Below are positions 11,054 through 20,675 of a stretch of 64,000 bases of DNA, in pieces; the first letter of the stretch is position 1; each line of letters begins with the position of its first letter. The notes beneath the pieces are model-generated. The model saw only the letters and a program-made list of their open reading frames with translations. It was not told the origin of the DNA and searched no databases. The position numbers and the translations under genes are program-made. The DNA is taken from assembly GCA_024449915.1 (NCBI GenBank), contig JAMZAV010000159.1, forward strand, positions 1,364,001-1,428,000, in the 5' to 3' direction. This stretch comes from Sweltsa coloradensis. Its lineage: Eukaryota > Arthropoda > Insecta > Plecoptera > Chloroperlidae.

Positions 11054-11254
11054 ATGCCGGTGGCAACATATGTATTATACCTCGGCTCCTTCTCTCTCGG
11101 GCTACTAACGGGGCTCGAAGCCGTGGCTATTGACCCAGCCTGGGCTGATAGTGGTTCCGCCTGGAATCGATTCTCGGTCACACCTCAATACACTATCGGT
11201 AATGTATTACTTAGCTCGGAACACGGACCGAATAGCAATGTACGATTCCATTAA
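11054..11254 (+). CDS. Candidate small secreted-type ORF (66 codons), unknown
   Basis: The ATG at 11054 directly follows an in-frame TGA and opens 66 codons to TAA. The start (MPVATYVLYLGSFSLGLLTG) is hydrophobic in the manner of a signal peptide. A polar segment rich in S, N, W and P follows. The DNA is GC-richer than the flanks. A possible donor (TCG|GTAATG) lies inside at about 11196, so this could be a first exon rather than a complete gene. No homologue is recognised. The patch also has a CRE-like TTACGTCA at 11041, just before the ATG, so a regulatory reading is possible. Confidence 0.22.
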   Translation: MPVATYVLYLGSFSLGLLTGLEAVAIDPAWADSGSAWNRFSVTPQYTIGNVLLSSEHGPNSNVRFH

Positions 11255-12157
11255 TTCGCTTCAGTTCTCTCATTCCCCATCATGGCCTCGGCCTAGTCCA
11301 AACTAGAACATTTCTTATTAATGAGTGGACGAGAGGTGAACTAAATTCATTACTGGCCTCGTATATAACGGTGAACGTGAATCGTACTTCGAGAAACAAG
11401 AAAAGCTTTGTTGTTTACTTGAGTCAAACAATGTTTGTTGGTTTGTTGAGAGTCAACGCAAGACCGCTGGGAAATTAGTAACTTCCAACTAGGTTTATTA
11501 CTTTTCATCAGCATCCAATAGTATTTTGTTTAAATCACACACGAACTCGATGTTGCTATGTGCACGGGTTGTCTGTGGATTCGCTTCAATTTACATTCGC
11601 TTTACAGAACACAACATCAAGTGGTTGTGTTTATCGAACATAGGACAAACTGACCGACGTATTGAGAGGAATCAATCCACATACCAACCGCGTTCAAACA
11701 CATATTTTACCATCAAACTATGCCTGGGGCTTTAGCCGTTTGGCCTGTTTACATTACTCACTGTGTGGTTTGTGGAGTGGAACCAATTGCATCCCATATA
11801 TCTAAATTGTGAATACCTCATCAACAAGCTGCGATGTAGCAGACAAATATAGATATTCACATCAATTGTAAAACACATATATCTTATGAAAACCCAGCAG
11901 CTTATTGATGTGATACGTTGCAAGTTTCAACTATCTTACGAGATGAGAAACACGCTGCAAGATCTCTTCCTTGAAATCAATACTTCCAAAAGTCACAGAA
12001 TATAATAGTATTTCTTAGATTGGAGTAATACTTGTTGCCTTATCTATTTGTTAACAGTTTTTACAGAGTATAATTTCACTGGATAATGCTCTTTTACCCA
12101 TAGCCCTAAAATGGAGAGTTCTAGGATCAAAGATTAATAAAATAACTTTTGTTTCAG
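11255..12157. other. Spacer upstream of the candidate start exon
   Basis: Apart from a GC-richer stretch to about 11400, no supported feature is seen. If the 12158 exon is real, this would be intron or 5' flank. Confidence 0.4.
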
Positions 12158-12216
12158 ATAAGACACGTTGTGGATTAACAAAATGGACAAGATGGGGTCA
12201 AGCACTGAAACTCAAG
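12158..12216 (+). CDS. Candidate start-codon exon of an unidentified gene
   Basis: A clean acceptor (ACTTTTGTTTCAG, ending 12157) and donor (CAAG|GTAAGC at 12217) bracket a 59-bp exon. The ATG at 12183 has a good context (AACAAAATGG). It is the first in frame after a TAA at 12159, so the exon holds the end of a 5' leader and 11 codons (MDKMGSSTETQ) and leaves in phase 1. This is the best splice-bounded coding signal in the window. The short peptide is polar and matches no family I recognise. Downstream exons were not identified, which would fit a long first intron. Confidence 0.42.
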
Positions 12217-13089
12217 GTAAGCTTACCAACACATTTAATAGAACTCGATCTATTAATTGAGCTTCTGATCGTATTACACAATGTCAGTTAGCATTCAATT
12301 GGATTGTTATTATTTAAAACCCTTAACCGCGAAGATAAAAAAATGGTGCAGCATACGATATCAATAACATGTTTTAATCTAAATTTTAATGGTACTCATG
12401 ATAAATATAAAATTTAATAAGAAATAGACAATTACGAATGCAACGTTCAAATAAAATAAATAATTATATTCAATACACTAATAATCAAAACCATAAAGAA
12501 CGATTTAAAATCCACAACATAATTTGGACAATTTGTTACAAAAAAGAAACAACTAAATAATAACATAAAACATAAAATAGTTTTTCTTGTAGTTGTAACT
12601 TTTTGGATCTTTGTATCTCGATTAAATAAATCTGGAAACACTTTCGTAGGTGGAATTAATAACATGTAATACAATACCTGAAAAAATCGAGCGGTGCGGT
12701 TTCGCTTGCTGGACGCGGTCTCCTCCCATCTACAATGGCTAATACACCAGCAATCCAGTGAGTTACCGTCTCGGTAGCTTAGTGGCTAAGGTGTATTTAT
12801 TAGTATCTTGAGAATATAATTCTCAAAGCAAAGCGGGAACCATCCACCATTGAGAGTACGACATAGACATATGCGCGGTTGATTTCTTGTATTTCAGAAC
12901 TTGCCCTTATTCAACCATTCACAAAATGAGCTATCATTATATGCTTTACTTTATAACATCGTTAATACAATCATGGTTGATATAATCTTAATAAGTTGTC
13001 TATCCGTAAATATGTAATTTAAAGAATCACAATTAAGTTGTTTCAAAATTATATCGAATACAATATTCACTGCTATGGACACTCGCAAA
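12217..13089. other. Spacer, possible intron; one tRNA-A-box-like motif
   Basis: A diverged copy of the 32-bp repeat lies at 12622-12660. At 12770-12795 TAGCTTAGTGGC resembles a tRNA/SINE A box, but no B box follows at the right distance. Nothing else is supported. Confidence 0.35.
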
Positions 13090-13324
13090 GAGGGATAGAG
13101 GTAGAAAGAGAGAGAGACACACATATCGGGTCATTTTCATTCTCACCGTGACGTAAATACGTCTCAACATAATCACATTGATGTGGCAAGAGGGAGGAGA
13201 GATTAATTTTCTCTCGGGTTATACGTGTTATAGTCGCGTCGCTTTACTAACGGGTTAACAGGATTATGACGTCACGAGGTGTTAATTAAGATGAAAGGTG
13301 TACACGTGACCCGGTGAAGCGACG
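13090..13324. promoter_or_regulatory. Candidate cis-regulatory module with CRE motifs
   Basis: The palindromic CRE TGACGTCA is at 13267-13274, a related GTGACGTAAATACGTC is near 13149, and AGGTGTTAATTAAG and AAGGTGTACACGTGAC follow. CpG content is raised (AGTCGCGTCGC). The motif cluster lies 1 kb downstream of the candidate exon at 12158. The function is inferred from motif density only. Confidence 0.28.
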
Positions 13325-13722
13325 AACACGAGGATACACCGACCGTGGTCTAACAAAATACAGTCTTAAACCACAGCTAGGTAATGGATTCTCCTTGATT
13401 TACCAACATACAAAATATTAAATTATATATTTTTTATAAAAACTGAGCCAAGTGCTAATGCACGATTCTCTATTTGATTCAATTATGTAAGGCTCTGACA
13501 AAACTCATGATTTCTTCAGTTATTTCCACCCTTCTCTCGAGTTTTCAACATTTCTATTGCAGCGTATCCTCATAATTCTAGTAAGCTACGTGAAAATAAA
13601 TGAGCTACCAATAAATTAGCAATACAGGTAGTATTTAATAAAAGTATGTACAAGCAAAAATTTATCCAACAGTAAATGCTCTTGTTACATTTGAGCAAAT
13701 TTTAAGTTAAATAACAGTTGCG
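13325..13722 (+). repeat. Diverged dispersed repeat family E, copy 1
   Basis: It shares in order CCACAGCTAG, AATGGAT, 'GTGCTAATG', ATGCACGA, 'TGATTTCTT', 'AGTTATTTCCACC', 'TAAGCTACGTG', 'ATGTACAAGCAAA', 'AATGCTCTTGTTA' with 20285-20675. Total shared length is about 390 bp with many indels. No ORF was seen. It may be an old transposon or a segmental duplication. Confidence 0.6.
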
Positions 13723-13727
13723 GTTTA

Positions 13728-14038
13728 GCCGCGGTCGCTTAGCCGGTTCGCACTCGAACTCGGAAGTTATGCAACCTCGGGCGTGGTCAGGGGGAGAGTG
13801 GGTGACCTCTCTTCCCTGAAACACACGTATACCGCTGGTGGAGCAGATGGAGGGTTCGAGAGCTAGTGTAACGGCTTCGTTCTCCTCGACGTCTGCTCGG
13901 CAGTCTGGGTTAAGTGGAGGAACCTATATGACTGTCAAGGTTACAACGTCCTTTTGAATAGGTAGTAAAGCCGTTGGTCTCCTCGGTACTTTTCGAAAGG
14001 AGTAAGGCTACGTGCCGGTACCGGGTTTCCCCTCCTCC
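13728..14038 (+). mobile_element. 5S-rRNA-derived SINE (SINE3-like)
   Basis: The head (about 13745-13806) reads like a 5S rRNA internal promoter: CTCGGAAGTTATGCAACCTC, GGGCGTGGTCAG and TGGGTGACC. These correspond to the A-box, intermediate and C-box region used by TFIIIA/Pol III. The roughly 230-bp body is unrelated to 5S and ends near GGTACCGGGTTTCCCCTCC. GC content is much higher than in the flanks. It has no coding capacity, so it would depend on a LINE reverse transcriptase. It sits at the end of repeat family E copy 1. No clear target duplication could be found. Confidence 0.65.
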
Positions 14039-15929
14039 CTAATCTATTAAATTTGCTCTCGTGGATCACATTATCCGTTGCAAATATAGACTAAATAATA
14101 AAAGTACATAGTAATCATTAAAGAAAGTAAACATTTTTTATCATTAGCGATAAGTCACCGGTGTTTGTGTTTGTTGGTTTGATGTAAAGAATCGTCTGCT
14201 ACTGGACGTGACAACAACCCGAGGTGTTGATCTGAAAGGAGGGTAATGAACAAAGAAGACAAAGAGAGCGAATGAGATAGGGAGTAGAGAGGCAAGATAA
14301 CAAACATAATTGTAATTCAAAGTGTGAACCCAAGCAGGCGCCACTGTAGCATTATCTCGGTCTTTGTTGGGTATTTCCACTCGGTAATTATTTAACAGCC
14401 TTGAAGAGACCTAGAGCAGCTTAGGGCATTGATTTTAGATTAAACGTTGGTGTGTTGTTATATTATGCGTTTGACGTCAAAGATGCACGAATACAGAATT
14501 ATTACAGGCCTCATATTATAATGCATGATGAAAGTGGAGGTTTATCTAATAGATTGTCTTAATTAGAGAGTTAAGTTTATGGTTGTAAGAGATATGAAAG
14601 CGTCTTGCATTAATATTCCTGTCACGACCTTGGTTCGTTCTAAGTAAATTGTTACATTTGCCTAAAAGTAACTATTTCAGCACAGGCTTTACATCAAATA
14701 ATAGATTAACAGGGTACTAGATACAAGAAATAAAATAGTTTTAACCATTAAATTAATAGTCATGGTTGTATTCTAAAAACCAGAATACTAAGATAAAAGT
14801 CAGAATCTTGTCTTTTGCATAAACGTGCATGTTCTCTGCTTCTTTTATCCGGGAAATACTTTAAGATAGATTTCTTCTACTCCAGATAATCTGTAATGAG
14901 ATAAATTGAGCAAACATTTCAAATTTACTTCGGAAGAATTCTTCAAATAACTGAAATATAAAAGAATTGATTATCGCTGACACTTTAACGATTTGCTCCT
15001 CATCCATTATTATTATATACATTATTATAGACATTACCGGTTACTATCATCCATTCAAACGCCCATCTTTATTTCTATTAGCCTTGTATAAGAATGATGT
15101 TTAGAGACTGTTCTCGGTTTGTGACTGTGTTCCACTCATATATAGCCGCTCTTGTCCTGAATACGAATCACAAATAAGAAGTATCCAGGACTACCAGGAA
15201 ATGAAGGCACTTACGATTTACTGGTTTCTTTCTTCTTCAATAAAATAGCAGAGGTCATGTTACACGGTGTGTTCCACCATCTAAATGTCTGGTATTCCAT
15301 CTTTACGACGAAAAACTGTTAAACTTGGTATGTTTTAGCTGTTAAAGTATTTTGTAATCCGGCGTCATTTTTACCACTTTAATAAACAACGCGCATACTA
15401 ATATGATATAAATATATATTTAAATACAGACAAAATAAGGCACAGTACACTAAGGTAAGCTATACAGAATAATATTTATATTTTTCCCACATAAGCTTAA
15501 TAGTTCAGTTTTCACTGCATTTTTTGCAGACACTTGTGAGAGATTTGAAAAAAATTGGGATGTAATTAATTGTAATTTGTTCATTTTAATACAAGACTAC
15601 TGAACATGTAATTATGACAAACGATTTTACTTGCAAACACTATTAAACTTGATCAATAAAATAACTCATTCAATAGCGAAATAATATATGCATATTTTAT
15701 AAAATTTGCCAGATTGTAGATTGTTGTCAATTGCCTTGCTTTCATTGCTTCATTGTTCATCATTGTATTTGCCCTCTCTTGTTGTGATGAGCAAAGTGTT
15801 TAGTGTACATCAAAAACACATTCAAACAATGCATGCTGTTCATGAGTGTTGACAAGTATTTCAAGAAAATGAAATAAACGAATTAGTGTAATATATGTAG
15901 TTTTAAGAAAGATGTGAATAAAACGTTAA
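14039..15929. other. AT-rich spacer
   Basis: No supported gene, RNA or repeat. Confidence 0.5.
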
Positions 15930-16279
15930 ATGCGTAAGCCAAACCCGCCTCTATCGACAAAGTGTTCATACCCTCCTCCCCTGCCCCAACCCTCTTTCAT
16001 GGGTTACCACTATGACACTTGGGGAAGACTAGTGCAACAGAGGACCACGAATTCACACTCAAGTTCATACATAATATATGAACGAAACTTTGTCCTGAGC
16101 CACGCTGAGAGCATCCCTTCATCGATAACTCAATGTAAACTATTTATGGGCAACTCGGCTTTCTACCAAGTGCAGAGGCGTTGTAGCCGCGTTAGCTTAA
16201 ATTGGCTAAATTGAAAAGCAAACTGTGAATGCCAAACTATTTAACTTATCTGGAGGGTACATGCCACACGTTTAGCCAT

Positions 16280-17460
16280 AAGCTAGCCGCGATTCATGTT
16301 AGTGTTAAAATGATGACTAACGTATCAATAACTAATATCAACGTCACAGAACATGAAACTATTTGTTGTTAACCAACCCGGCACCTCCACCAAAGCTAGC
16401 CATGATTCATATTAGTGTTAAAATGACGGCTCACGTATCAATAACTAATATCAACGTCACAGAACATGAAACTATTTGTTGTTAACCAACCCGGCACCTC
16501 CACCAAAGCTTGCCATGATTCATATTAGTGTTAAAATGACGGCTAACGTATCAATAACTAATATCACGTCGCAGAACATGAAACTATTTGTTGTTAACCA
16601 ACCCGGCACCTCCACCAAAGCTAGCCATGATTCATATTATTGGGTTAAAATGACGGCTAACGTATCAATAACTAATATCAACGTCAACATAACATGAAAA
16701 CTTTTTTGTAACCCACCGGCATTCCAACAAAGTTTGCCAATGATTCAATTAGTTATAAATAACGACAGAACGTATCAATAACTAATTCAACGTCACCAAA
16801 CACGAAACTATTATGTTAACCAACCCGCATACCAAGTTACATAACATATTCATATTAATATAAATAGAACTAACGTATAATAACTCAACCACTCACAGAA
16901 CCAACATTTGTTTTAACAACCGCACTCACAAACGCTACCATGAATCATATTAGTGTTAAAACGCTAACGTTAAAACTAACCATATCGACCCAAAGACCAT
17001 GAAATATATGATTGTTACCAACCCGGCACCCACAAATACCATATATTAGTGTTATAAACACTAACGTACCAATCATACTCACGTCAAAGACAGAACTATT
17101 TGTGTTAAACGGCACCTAACACCAAACTACCATATTCAATTAGGTTATTGCGACTAACGTACCAATACATAAATGTCAGAAACATAATTTGTTTTAAACA
17201 CCCGCACTCACAAACTACCATATTCAATATGTTAAACTTGAGAACTAACCAGCACTCACTAATACAACTCACAGAACATGAAATATTTTGTTGTTAACCA
17301 ACCCGGCACTCCACCAAAGCAGCCATGATTCATATAGTGTTATAATGCACATAACGTATAAACTAATATCACGTCAGAAACATGAAACTATTTTTTTAAC
17401 CCGGCACCTCCACCAAAGCTAGCCATGATTCATATTAGTGTTAAAATGACGTCTAACACG
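16280..17460 (+). repeat. Tandem array, 113-bp unit
   Basis: Unit landmarks (CACCTCCACCAAAGC, GATTCATATTAGTG, ACGTATCAATAACTAATATC, GAAACTATTTGTTGTTAACC) recur every 112-113 bp, for example CACCTCC at 16382, 16495 and 16607. Units at 16280-16700 and 17280-17455 agree well. Units between about 16700 and 17280 are shortened by many single-base deletions. The array abuts the HINE copy at 17471. The open frame inside is repeat-derived. Confidence 0.9.
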
Positions 17461-17470
17461 TTATTTATAA

Positions 17471-18435
17471 ACTAGGAAAACGCTAAAGTCCCGCCGCGTT
17501 GATGGATGAGCGTTTTTGTAAGTTTTTAGTTTGCGTGGGACCACTTTTCCTTTGCAAGTGCTTTGTGAATGCATTGTAGGTGATTGTTGTCAAGTTTCTA
17601 TTGTTTCTTGTTAATTGTTATTATAAACCTCATAAAACTCTTATTAAAACATTTATTTCTATGGATTCTGGCTAACGTTTTCAACATTTTCTTTACAAAG
17701 GTACTACATCACCATTATTTTAATGTCGATGTGAAATATGAACGTTGTAGCTCCACCTGTTTGGTCAGAATCGGCCCAAACGTGACGTAAATATCGCACT
17801 AAAAATCGAAAAACACATATTCAAAACCTTTATTTCTATGGTTTCTGGCTAACTTTTTCAACTTTTTCTTTCAAAAGGTACTAAATCACCATAATATTAA
17901 TGTCCATGTGAAATTTGAACGTTTTAGCCCTACCCGTTTGGTCAGAATCGGCCCAAATGTGACGACAATATCGCACTAAAAATCGAAAAACCTATATTAA
18001 AACCTTTATTTCTATGGATTCTGGCTAACTTTTTCAACTTTTTCTTTCAAAAGGTACTACATCACCATAACTTTAATGTCCATGTGAAATATGAACGTTG
18101 TAGCCCTACTTGTTTGGTCAGAATCGAACCAAATGTCACGAAAATATCGCACTAAAAATCGAAAAAAATCGTAAAAGTACGATATTCATGAGAAATATTT
18201 CTTCGATTGTACCCAAAAACGTGGCACGTCTAAGTTCAGAGATTTCAAAGGTCCCCTTCAATTTTCATTAAGATCGCTCATGCCGTTTGCCCGGAATCGT
18301 GCGAACAAACAGACAAAAAAACAAACAAAAAAAAGAAAAAACAAACACACAAAAAAACACCCGAGCTAAATTTTTAGGGGGGTCAGTGAAATTGAAGTCT
18401 TCGCTTCGCTCGCTACGCTCGCTACGCTCATCCAA
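17471..18435 (-). mobile_element. HINE-like element, interior class A, full copy
   Basis: The inverse 3' end ACTAGG is at 17471, with an AACGC/GCGTT stem and inner GGATGAGCG near 17504. The 5' terminus ends at 18435. Three interior units share TCGCACTAAAAATCGAAAAA at 17794, 17971 and 18147 (period 176-177). The 3'-proximal non-repeated segment (GTTTGCGTGGGA...TTTGCAAGTGC) matches the inverse of the 1681 copy. Non-coding. Confidence 0.8.
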
Positions 18436-18610
18436 TTAAATTTCAGAGGTTATGTTTTTCAATGCGAATATTATGGTTTCAAGAGGAACTCGATATCCAA
18501 ACGTTATAGATACATAGTCAAAACTTCTTTAAATTATACGATGCCAAAATGTTGACTTCTAGTTGCTAGATTAGAATATTTATTTTCAAGGAGAAGAAAA
18601 ACTCTCTTTA

Positions 18611-19394
18611 TTGGATGAGCGTAGCGAGCGTAGCGAGCGAAGCGAAGATTCCATTTCACTACACTGGAGAAAAAAATCCGCGATGTTTTTTTTTTTTTTT
18701 TTTTCTTTTTTTTTTCTGTTTGTTTTTTTGTTTTTTTGTTAACACGATTCCGGCTAAACCGATACTCCAATTGCGATGAAATTTTATGGAGACCTTCGAA
18801 ATCTCTGAACTTAGAACTGCCACGTTTTTGAGCGCAATCGGAAAATTATTTCTCATGAAAATCGCCATTTTACGAATTTTTTCGATTTTTAAAATAGTTC
18901 TTCGACTTATAACACCTACATGCTTAATTCGATTGTAATGGTTTTTTCACAGAACCTTAATTTTATGAATTAAGATATTCGTGTGAAATTTGAGCGCAAT
19001 CGAAAAATTATTTCTCATAAAAATCGAAATTTTACAGGTTTTTTTTTTTTTAAACAAGTCTTTGACTTATAACACCTACAAACTTTATCCTATTGTAATG
19101 AATTTTTCACAGAACCTTAATTTTATGAATTAATATATTTTTGTAAAATTTGAGCGCAATCGAATAATTATTTCTTATGAAAATCGCAATTTTACGATTT
19201 TTTTCTTTTTTTAAAATTAAAAAAATTAAAAAATAATGTTAATTTTGTATTTTTTTAATTTAATTTAAAAAATTATTCGACTTTGTAATAATTTTGTCAC
19301 AGAACAACAGAAAATCCTCATAACACAATCATGGCAGCTCAATGCACCAATTACGCTCATCCAACAACGCGGCGGGACTTAAGCGTTTTCCTAG
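18611..19394 (+). mobile_element. HINE-like element, interior class B, full copy
   Basis: The 5' terminus TTGGATGAGCG (18611) is followed by 9-bp repeats (GAGCGTAGC x2, then GAGCGAAGC), a long T-rich tract, and two interior units 160 bp apart (ACTTATAACACCTACA at 18905 and 19065). The inverse repeat CGCTCATCCAA near 19350 and the stem AACGC...GCGTT come next, and the terminal CTAG is at 19391-19394, followed by T. This is the cleanest example of the family. It lies only 175 bp from the oppositely oriented class A copy. Confidence 0.82.
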
Positions 19395-20284
19395 TTATTA
19401 AATAATTGATTGCAAGAGTCTTCCAGTCCAAAATGCTATGCCATTTGATATTTAATAATGTGTATCCACATTACCAAATTGTATTTTATCAACTGCATGA
19501 AGGAACTTAGCGAAATATTTTACATTCGCGATGTAGTCTGGCTATTTGGATTCTACCAGCTTCGATGGGGTTTGTTTGTATAAATGTGTTTCATAACCTA
19601 AAACAAAAACGACCTCCCCACCCCCCACCCCCAAAAGCTAATTTGTTTGCGTGACGGATCTGTGGTTACGCTTATCTGTTATTCAGGGCTGCACGTTCTT
19701 TTGCACAAGCGCGCGATCTAGTGGTCGCTGAAGATACTAAAGCACCGACGGAGCCACCGCGGCGCCCAGCAGCTTTGACAGTAAACCGCTAGGTTTCGTA
19801 AACCACTTGTTAGCGCGACTGTCGGCAAACGTAGGTCCCGCTGCCACCGTAGCACAGTGCTGGCATCACAATGTGAATCTAAAGGCAAGGCTCAAATGAT
19901 TCGTTTATCTAATGACATTTATTTGTTGCACGGACAACCATGGTTAGGCCATGGTTTATAAACATTAACTCTATTATACACTAAACTGTATTTTTGTTTA
20001 TATGGAGAATATTCCAGACAAAAATAATTTTTAACCCTCCGAAATAAACCAAACAATAATGGGCTGCAAATTTCAAATTCTTTTTTCTAGATTTCGACAT
20101 AATGGTGGTTTAATAATTGAATAATAAAAGCTGTAATATAAGCAAGCTGTAACTAAACGTGTAAGCATGCAGTAGCTGGATTTGAATGTGGTTTGCGTAG
20201 AGTTTTCGAGGAGCGAAAAACGATAGGAGCGTTAGTAGCTCGTCGCCGCGTGTAGATAGCAGCACTAAGCTTTTAAGTCGAGAG
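19395..20284. other. Spacer with a GC-richer patch and CTCF-like motif
   Basis: Between 19690 and 19870 the DNA is CpG-rich (GGAGCCACCGCGGCGCC). At 19711-19728 the text GCGCGATCTAGTGGTCGC is, inverted, one base from a CTCF-type core (CCACTAGATGGCGC). No exon is supported. Confidence 0.3.
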
Positions 20285-20675
20285 AAATCTAGGTATACGC
20301 CGAGTATGTTAGAATGAAATGTTTAACCACAGCTAGATAATGGATCCTCTCTGCTTTACTAACCAACACGATATTAAACTACACATTGTTTTATGCCTGA
20401 GTGCTAATGTACAACATAGCTAAGTGATAATGCACGAATCTCCCTTCTGAACGTTGATTGAATGATGTAAGCCCCTGGTAATCTGTCCTAATGATTTCTT
20501 TAGTTATTTCCACCAATATTTTCTTTAGTTATTATCGAACATATCAATTTCAGAGTCTCTTCATTCTAATAAGCTACGTGGAGATAAACACTACCTATCT
20601 TAATCTCTTAATTATGTACAAGCAAACATTATCTAACAGTGAATGCTCTTGTTAAACTGTAGCAAAATTTAAGTT
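20285..20675 (+). repeat. Diverged dispersed repeat family E, copy 2
   Basis: It is the partner of 13325-13722 with the same ordered blocks (CCACAGCTAG at about 20328, 'AGTTATTTCCACC', 'TAAGCTACGTG', 'ATGTACAAGCAAA'). It carries a small local duplication of GTGCTAATG/GTGATAATG. No SINE follows this copy. Confidence 0.6.

Noticed and set aside
12763..12870. Possible tRNA gene with TAGCTTAGTGGC A box
   Set aside because: No B box or T-arm at the correct spacing, so neither a tRNA nor a clear SINE can be supported.
15930..16214. 94-codon ATG frame (MRKPNPPLSTKC start)
   Set aside because: No recognisable domain, no splice support, length within chance, and it runs up to the satellite array.
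16476..16697. 73-codon frame in the tandem array
   Set aside because: It simply repeats the 113-bp satellite unit.
18534..18868. Lysine-rich minus-strand frames
   Set aside because: Derived from the T-rich tract and 5' repeats inside a HINE-like element; the same false frames appear in other copies.
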